Assembly: GCA_965644295.1 (NCBI GenBank)
Contig: CBFFRP010000363.1
Location: forward strand, 372,001-436,000
DNA length: 64,000 bases
Direction of reading: 5' to 3'
Source of the DNA: Paraphysomonas bandaiensis
Taxonomy: Eukaryota > Chrysophyceae
The position numbers and the translations under genes were made by a program. Below the pieces are notes generated by a model. The model was not told the origin of the DNA. It was given only the letters and a program-made list of their open reading frames with translations, and made no database searches. Shown here piece after piece: positions 57,999-64,000 of the stretch (positions within the stretch are counted from its first letter, which is position 1; every line of letters begins with the position of its first letter).

Positions 57999-58599
57999 TC
58001 AAATGCACTTTTATCAACAGTAGGTGCTATAGATACTGCTCGAACATCAACACCTTATATAGTCGGTGACGTCTAGGTTCTGGTGAGTGGAATTTAATGT
58101 GACAAGGCAAGGGTGGGGACTCAGCCAGTTACAGTATGTGGTACACAAAATGAGGGTCGCTAAATTGGTGCTATAAATTAGCATTTTTGCACTGAAATGT
58201 TTATATTTCAGAGTTTTAGCCCCAAGGTATACGTAATATCTTCAGTAGACAATTTTTATTTCAGTTGATCAAGTATGGCTGAAGATGGGCACATTGCTTC
58301 TTGCTTTCGTAAATTTTGGGAACCAAATTTCGTCCAAGAAGACATTTTTGGTATGTTCTACACTGACTCATACAGCAGTATCCGCCCTCTTCATTTTTGA
58401 GTTTCCTGCCTGGTCTTTTGAGTCCCTTTCTGAGATATGTCCATACGATCGTGGTGCTCAGCTCTTGTGTATATCTAGATATCTACATCAGTACACAGCA
58501 TTCCATATTGTTCTCATTTCACACGCCACTGCTGTGGCCGCACCATATCGTCACCCACTGGTTCCTTCATCAGCACCTCTCATAAGTACCATCTCGAGC
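57999..58599. promoter_or_regulatory. Region between casein kinase and the deacetylase relic
   Basis: These are the divergent upstream regions of casein kinase 1 and of the decayed deacetylase. The shared motif at 58371 lies here. A 125-codon open frame covering 58285-58662 is not supported as a gene. Confidence 0.4.
58371..58381. promoter_or_regulatory. TACAGCAGTAT motif upstream of deacetylase relic
   Basis: The exact 11-mer lies 219 bases before the relic start codon and 373 before the casein kinase start. It sits within ATACAGCAGTATCC, identical over 14 bases to 32075-32088. Confidence 0.5.
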
Positions 58600-59476
58600 A
58601 TGGCTGCAGCTGACATAAGCACAAAGAGGGGCTGTACTATTACGGGCCAGAACACCCCATGAATAGTCTGATAATACGCAACCGTATAGTCTGATTGCTG
58701 AGAGGTGTGTATTGCGGTCAGAATTCATCAGCTGCTGGCGTATGGATTATATGGAAAGATGGAAGTTGATGCGAGCAGAAACAGAAGCGTAATAATGAAC
58801 AACAGAAGACTTGGTTTCACTCTGAAGACTATGAAGATTTCCTTCAGAGAATCTCGCCCGATAATATGAAGGTGGGCTTAGAATCTTTCTTATTATATAG
58901 TTATATGTATTCGCCGCAGCAACATTCAAGATTACCTAGTCTTTGACGAATTATTTGAGTTCTGTCAAACTTATACAGGTAGTATATATTTGACTGCGAT
59001 CACATCTCGTTGACCCAGTTGTTGTTCTTAGGATGCTCCGTGAACAGGGCCTGACAGATATTGCAACCAATATCAGGCAATGCAATAACACTGCCAGGCG
59101 GAGTGCATCACTCTAGAAAAATGAGCCCGTGGGTTCTGCTACATTAATGATATTGTGCTTGCCATTTTGGAGCTTCTCAAGCACCATCCTAGAGTACTTG
59201 ATGGGGAGGAAGAGGCATTCTACACAACCCGTAGATAATGTGCATATGATATATTTTCGTGTTCACTCCTGTTGTATTTTGTGGATATCGAAGTTTAAGT
59301 TGTGAATAGATATTTATCTTTTTGGGGATGTTGATGCTCGCACCGATTATTGCGTCACGGACTGAAACTTCATGAATACTGTCGTTGTTAACATAACTCT
59401 GTGTCGAGGAGTGATGACAATATCATTTTATAAATAAGTGGACATTTTTCCAGATACAGGAGACATTCGGTAAGTA
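58600..59476 (+). pseudogene. Decayed class I histone deacetylase (HDAC1/RPD3-like)
   Basis: Starting from an ATG encoding MAAADISTKRG, ordered pieces of class I deacetylase survive on the plus strand, with introns still present. They are YYYGPEHPM (about 58635), LLAYGLYGKMEV (58731), HSEDYEDFLQRISPDNM (58818), VFDELFEFCQTYTG (58939), DIATNI (59057), GGVHHS (59098), [18 protein letters not shown] (59134), EEAFYTT (59209) and, after about 180 bases, VMTISFYK then FPDTGDIR (59410-59470). Between RVL and DG the metal-binding IDID-HHG block is cleanly missing. Several frameshifts and stops separate the pieces, so no active enzyme can be made. Retained introns mean it arose from genomic DNA, not by retroposition. 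The C-terminal third was not found. Confidence 0.85.
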
Positions 59477-60507
59477 TCATCATGGTAAATAGGCAACTGC
59501 TGTACAGCACGACGTGACGCAAACCCTGAAACGGTTAGGTGCCACTGCTCCAATCACCTTCAGTATCAGATGTAGCATCTGTACTCTCCATTAATATTCT
59601 TGAACTATAGTTTCAAAGCCATGGCTATGAAGATAGATCACTTGCAGTGACATCATTATGATCTTCTACATCAGACGAAGAAGATAATACAACTTGGAGA
59701 TTTTGATGTCCTGCTTTCGAAAGTTTACTTATCATTGTGGTTTCTCTCTACACTCTAATGTAATGTAATATAAAATGTAATTACATTCAAATGACTGTTG
59801 ATATCATAATTAAGATGGAAGATCCAAAAATTCAAAGTTTATATTTTTCTGCTGCAAATATGAGCTTTCTGCTGATCTTAAAAACACTTTTTTTGAGACG
59901 AAACGGGGATACTGATATAGCTATTAAAAGAAGCATCATCTTATGCTGTGATAAATAAGTTAGACTGATTAATAATTATTTAAGAGCCATATTACATATA
60001 GCTTTCCTCACTAAATTGAGTGCTAATACATGGGTAGATATCAAGATATAATCACGTTAGTATATCTGACCATCGTGATGTAAAGTTACTTTAAGTGTGA
60101 CTAAGCAATGACTATTATATCTCGAAATCCAGTAAAATGAAAAAAAACTGAGGTGGGTCATGTGAAGGTATATCAAGTATATTCTAGTTAGTAACTTACG
60201 AGCGGCATATATCACACTGTACACATAGGGTTCAGGCTACTGTGTCATGAAAGCAATCACCAGAAACTGTTTCTCAACAACATGAGGTCATTGTGAAGAC
60301 ATGTCCATCATTATCGGACATAAGAAATTCGTGTGTTGCAATGCAGACTGAGATATATATAATATCAGAGTACTTTTTATCCCCCAGTTTCAGTGGTGTG
60401 GTTAGCCCTCATGTGGACATGTAGCACCCATCCCATGTGATCATCTCACGGGACACATCCTTATGTTGCATGTCATACTATCCCAGGTCGCTTCAGGGTA
60501 AGATCTA

Positions 60508-60575
60508 CCCTGGTGTCTGTTGGTTAGGGCGTTAGCAGCATGAGTTGGAGACTTGTGATTTAAAGTCCATACAAG
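60508..60575 (+). other. tRNA-like segment, decayed
   Basis: TCTGTTGGTTAGGGCG matches the D-arm and A-box pattern of tRNAs, and GATTTAAAGTCC resembles a decayed B box at the right distance. The acceptor and T stems do not pair, so it is not a working tRNA. It may be a pseudo-tRNA or the head of an old SINE. Confidence 0.25.
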
Positions 60576-60636
60576 TGTGTCTCTCTGCTGTGCAAGGACT
60601 CGGAATACAGTGATGTATTGTATTGTACAGTATATA

Positions 60637-60687
60637 TACAGCAGTCTGCTGTATGTATACACACACAGAGTGTTGTATACTGCTGTA
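60637..60687. promoter_or_regulatory. Paired TACAGCAG motifs upstream of exportin gene
   Basis: TACAGCAGTCTGCTGTA (60637-60653) is an almost perfect palindrome. ATACTGCTGTA (60677-60687) is the exact 11-mer TACAGCAGTAT on the minus strand. Both lie 93-143 bases before the exportin start codon. Confidence 0.5.
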
Positions 60688-60779
60688 GTTCTATGCTGTA
60701 CAATGAAGCCTGAACCAGCAGAAGCGAGCGCTCAGCTTCCATAGAAGCCCCCCGAGACATCAATCCCCCTGCTGGTGCC

Positions 60780-63700
60780 ATGGAGGCCTACTTGAAATGG
60801 TTTGAAGAGGTGTGTGAGCAGTTTAATGTACAGCCTGAGGTGACGACCAAGACACTACAAGCGTTTCGTGAATCTGAAGACGCTCTGACCATATCTCAGT
60901 ATGTGCTAGGTACATATATAACCCAACCCGCTCTTATCACGCCTCACTGTAATGATCATGTGGTGTGATATATTTAGATGCATCTGACTCTGAGCAAGTG
61001 CAGTATCAAGCGCTGTCTGCTCTGCAGTACTCCTTCTTGAAGCACTGGACCAGTCTCGACAGAGTACGCCGTTCTCTTGTGTATTATTAATTATGAATCT
61101 CGTTTATGGCGCAGGAGCGAGTCTTGGCTATCCGAAATTATATATGGAGCTTAATTACATCAACAACTAAGCAATTTACTACAAGCGTCAGTAAGAAATT
61201 AATCATGGTAAGTCAGTGCATATGACAGAGTGAAATTCAGAACGTTATACGTTTTGCTCAGGTCTTTGCCATTATTCTGAAACGGAATTGGCTAAATGAT
61301 AGTCCAGACATTCGGGCTGAAGTATTTAATATGGTAAGTTGTATTATAAAATGACCACATGTACAGCCGTCTGTGATCGTATTGACAGATTTCAGCATTC
61401 ATATCTGACAACCGTCATTCACCGTCCCATATGTCGCAAGGGGCTCGTATTCTCTCTACTATAATCGAAATATTTTCGAAGAAATTTCGTGCCAAGGAAC
61501 AAATTCTTGGGTTCTCTCCAGAATTGATTATTTCTATTCACACGTCATTTCAAAAGGATCCTACGTTTAGTGGTTTAGCTGCTGTGTACCAACTCACATT
61601 GATGCTATTATCGACGTGCTTTGAGAGTACAAGGGCGGGACTGTTTTCTCATAACAATGGACTCGTAGTCTTTAATAGGGCGGTTGCTGATGCGGCAGCA
61701 GAGGTAAGTGTAGCCGATATAGTGTATGCTTTGAAGTGTGCATACTGAGTGCACTGACATCTTCTGTATTGAAAAGTGAAGGGCTTATTTGATAGTAGTT
61801 CTGGAAGTATGTATGCTTCGTGATATATTGTGTGTGGCGTATCGGCACTATCGACGACAGTATAGTACGCTGCCTGATTATTCAGTACAAGTACTATTGT
61901 CTTTATTCGACACACCATTATGTGAACGTAGATTGCACTCACCGCTGTGTTACATTGCTCTCCTTAGAACAAATTGCCTGTATTATGCTGTATTATGTAT
62001 CACTACCATCTTATATTCATGATGTATATACTCTAATTGCAGTTTTATTGCAGATATGTCTATTGGCTGTGGAGCTTTTCAGTTGGGATTTCAGCTCGAG
62101 CACTTCCACTGTCGTCGACGAGAGTTCAATGGCATCGGGTTCTTTTGAAACTAGTTCTGTCAATTTACCTAAGGAGTGGGTTGAGATTGCCGGTGGTGGT
62201 AATGTTTTTTTCACTATCCTCCAATCAGCTGTAGACAGCTACATCCAACTTCGAAATCCTATTTTAAACCCGGAGGTATCATCACATGTATGGTTTTGTG
62301 ACCTTGCAGACGGTAATGGAGGGGTATCGGATGGTACGCCTTCAATGCAGTCGATTTCAACTGCTCGACAATACTTATCCGCATTCCGACAGCTGATCCT
62401 TTCGTTGGTATCATTATCTACTTCTAATAGCGCTATATTTCCATCTAATGAAGAAAAAACTACCTATGTGGAGACTGCTATGTCCACAGTCACTCCACTT
62501 TTGAGCCACTCGATCAAAGTGGCTATCCAACACCCTGCTGGCGAGATTGGTCACCCCACTAGAGTTCCTTCCGAGTGGTTGACAGATGTTAGAGCCGAGG
62601 AAATAGAGCATATTATATATATACTGATACGACTACTGGGTAAGGACTTTGCAGTATTTTAATTTTCTAACGCTTTTATACGTTTGATCTTACCATGGTA
62701 ATCTCTGCAGTTATATATATACGTATAGACATTGCTGATAGTCGTATGAGCAATCATTGACTCAGTGTTATGTGAGAGTGCTGAGATCTTGTGTGTTGGA
62801 AACAGGCAATTTCCATTTATCCGGCGTTGGAAGTGCACCAAGCTTTGAGCCCTTCGTATTGTCATTGGGTGATGTAACCTACGGTCTTGCTACTGATATG
62901 GGCACCATAACAGAGCATAGAACTTCATTGGTCACTCAGTGTTGTAACCCGAATGCAAGTCGGAATATTACTGATGCATCAGAAATGGAATGTGAAAGTG
63001 TGTTGGATGGATGGAGGGGAGATATATTAACACAACTGCTTGATTTATGGGCTATGTTACTGGGTAAGTTCAGTGTCCCGCACTGACAACATAGTATCTA
63101 AAAACTGACCCATATTTCTGGTTCCTCGTATTGCAGCCGTGTATTTGAAATATTTTGCCCTTGTGTTAGTGAGCGTCGTGCGTTTTGGAAGTGAATAACT
63201 CGTATCGTGTAGATGACCCTATGATGCATGGTGGGGGTGACGCATCCGCTGCTGGTGGGGTGGTGGCTAGACTGAGAAGTGGCTTGACTGATATGGCAGG
63301 GCAGGTGAAAGAATGTGATGCATGTACTTTCTATCTTTGTTGTACGTGTTATCAATCACTGGGGTATATTTTTCAAACTAGTTTGTTTGAAAATCAGTTG
63401 TCAATGACAATATTTGGTTCGCGAGCCTGTTGCGTGCAGTTATATTGTGGTAGTTACTCTGTGTGTGGCTGGACAATGCCGTATATATACCACATATATC
63501 ATGTATATACAACATACACCGTAATTTGATGCCGGCTTCAGATATTTGCCAGGCTGTTCGACTGCATTATGCTGATAGCTTTACAAGACCTCATTGCCAC
63601 AGAGGACGAGGATTTAGATGAAGATCACGAGGATATTGCTCTCAGGTCGTTACAAGCAAAGATACTTTTCTTACTGGATACTTGGCTCGCACTGTTGTTG

Positions 63701-64000
63701 CATTGACTATGTTGGAAGCTACTGTTTTGTATTATCTGGAACAATAATGTGTAGATTATCATGTATATAAGTTTCATTCTCTGAGAATATTACTATAGGA
63801 ATATGGACGAGCTTTTGGGAGGTATATCGCTGATTGGTAGATCTTTGGCTCTCTGGCCGTGTCTGAATCATGTTAAAAGCCATCTGGAGCGCGCAGCCAC
63901 CGATTTCGACTCAATTTTGCACAGAATACTGTCTGGCGATGGGGGTGCTATCAGCATCAGGGAGTGTAGTCGCTTGCTAGAGATACAGAGGGTGTGCGCA
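60780..64000 (+). CDS. XPO4: Exportin-4-like nuclear transport receptor, 5' part
   Basis: The first exons are 60780-60909, 60978-61063, 61115-61207, 61262-61333, 61389-61703, 62054-62639 and 62806-63063. Further exons follow around 63136-63310, 63542-63645 and from about 63800, and the gene runs off the window. Importin-beta-type helical repeats are seen: ALSALQYSFLKHW, IILKRNWLND, and YQLTLMLLSTCFE. The VELFSWDF segment, followed by LPKEWVEI, matches the exportin-4 pattern. Exportin-4 carries cargo such as eIF5A and Smad3 with Ran-GTP. Two successive introns follow a complete ATG codon. Boundaries after 63063 are uncertain, because the frame joining the VFEIFCPCVSERR exon is not resolved. 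Exportin-7/RanBP16 is the less likely alternative. Confidence 0.8.

Larger units (their letters stand above)
59477..60779. other. Gene-poor region upstream of exportin
   Basis: The first part may hold more of the deacetylase relic, since an acidic SDEED-like piece occurs near 59678. The last 150 bases contain the exportin upstream motifs. Nothing else was recognised apart from the tRNA-like segment. Confidence 0.4.

Noticed and set aside
58285-58662. 125-codon plus-strand frame
   Set aside because: It overlaps the first exon of the deacetylase relic in another frame and has no features of its own.
1-64000. CRISPR arrays, bacterial operons and ribosomal RNA genes
   Set aside because: None was seen; the tandem repeats lack the spacer pattern of CRISPR and the genes are spliced.

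Overview
The window is eukaryotic nuclear DNA. Most genes are split by short introns, typically 45 to 90 bases, nearly all GT-AG. I re-joined exons by hand using donor and acceptor signals, reading-frame phase and protein conservation; every complete multi-exon gene reported here closes to a whole number of codons. The gene set is animal-like but the organisation is compact: sarcosine dehydrogenase, an SH2 domain, a PDZ domain, a Frizzled-type cysteine-rich domain on a seven-helix receptor, aspartyl/asparaginyl hydroxylase and p25-alpha/TPPP. My best guess is a unicellular relative of animals (for example an ichthyosporean), which is inference and not proven here.

Layout. 0-6 kb: the 3' part of an unidentified coiled-coil gene, then a repeat-rich region with a degenerate reverse-strand coding region and a structured interspersed repeat. 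5.8-10.1 kb: a YnfA-family membrane protein, tRNA-Pro(UGG) and a 12-exon mitochondrial sarcosine dehydrogenase. 11-13.6 kb: a tandem duplication and a 5'-truncated, frameshifted, GC-rich non-LTR retrotransposon tail with RNase H. 13.6-16.3 kb: a divergent pair, a double p25-alpha protein and the mitochondrial phosphate carrier. 18-28.7 kb: a 3424-residue Rav1/rabconnectin-3-like protein carrying PDZ, proline-rich repeats, SH2 and C2. 29-36 kb: another structured repeat, an aspartyl/asparaginyl beta-hydroxylase, a satellite array and an intact Crypton-like tyrosine recombinase. 36.4-42.6 kb: listerin. 43.6-44.6 kb: two structured repeats head to head. 45-51 kb: a divergent pair, a WD40/RING protein and a CCR4-type nuclease. 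52.9-55.1 kb: a Frizzled-CRD plus GOST-type seven-helix receptor. 55.8-58 kb: casein kinase 1. 58.6-59.5 kb: a decayed class I histone deacetylase. 60.8 kb to the end: the 5' part of exportin-4.

The genes are mainly housekeeping: V-ATPase regulation (Rav1), ribosome quality control (listerin), RNA turnover (CCR4-like), nuclear export (exportin-4), mitochondrial one-carbon metabolism (sarcosine dehydrogenase) and phosphate import. No operon-like logic is expected. Three cross-cutting signals stand out. An exact 11-base motif, TACAGCAGTAT, lies about 90-220 bases upstream of at least four start codons. An interspersed repeat family carries RNA hairpins with compensatory base changes and shares its 3' end with the retrotransposon. 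Two genes have unusual domain combinations: Rav1 with PDZ, SH2 and C2, and a Frizzled CRD on a GOST receptor.
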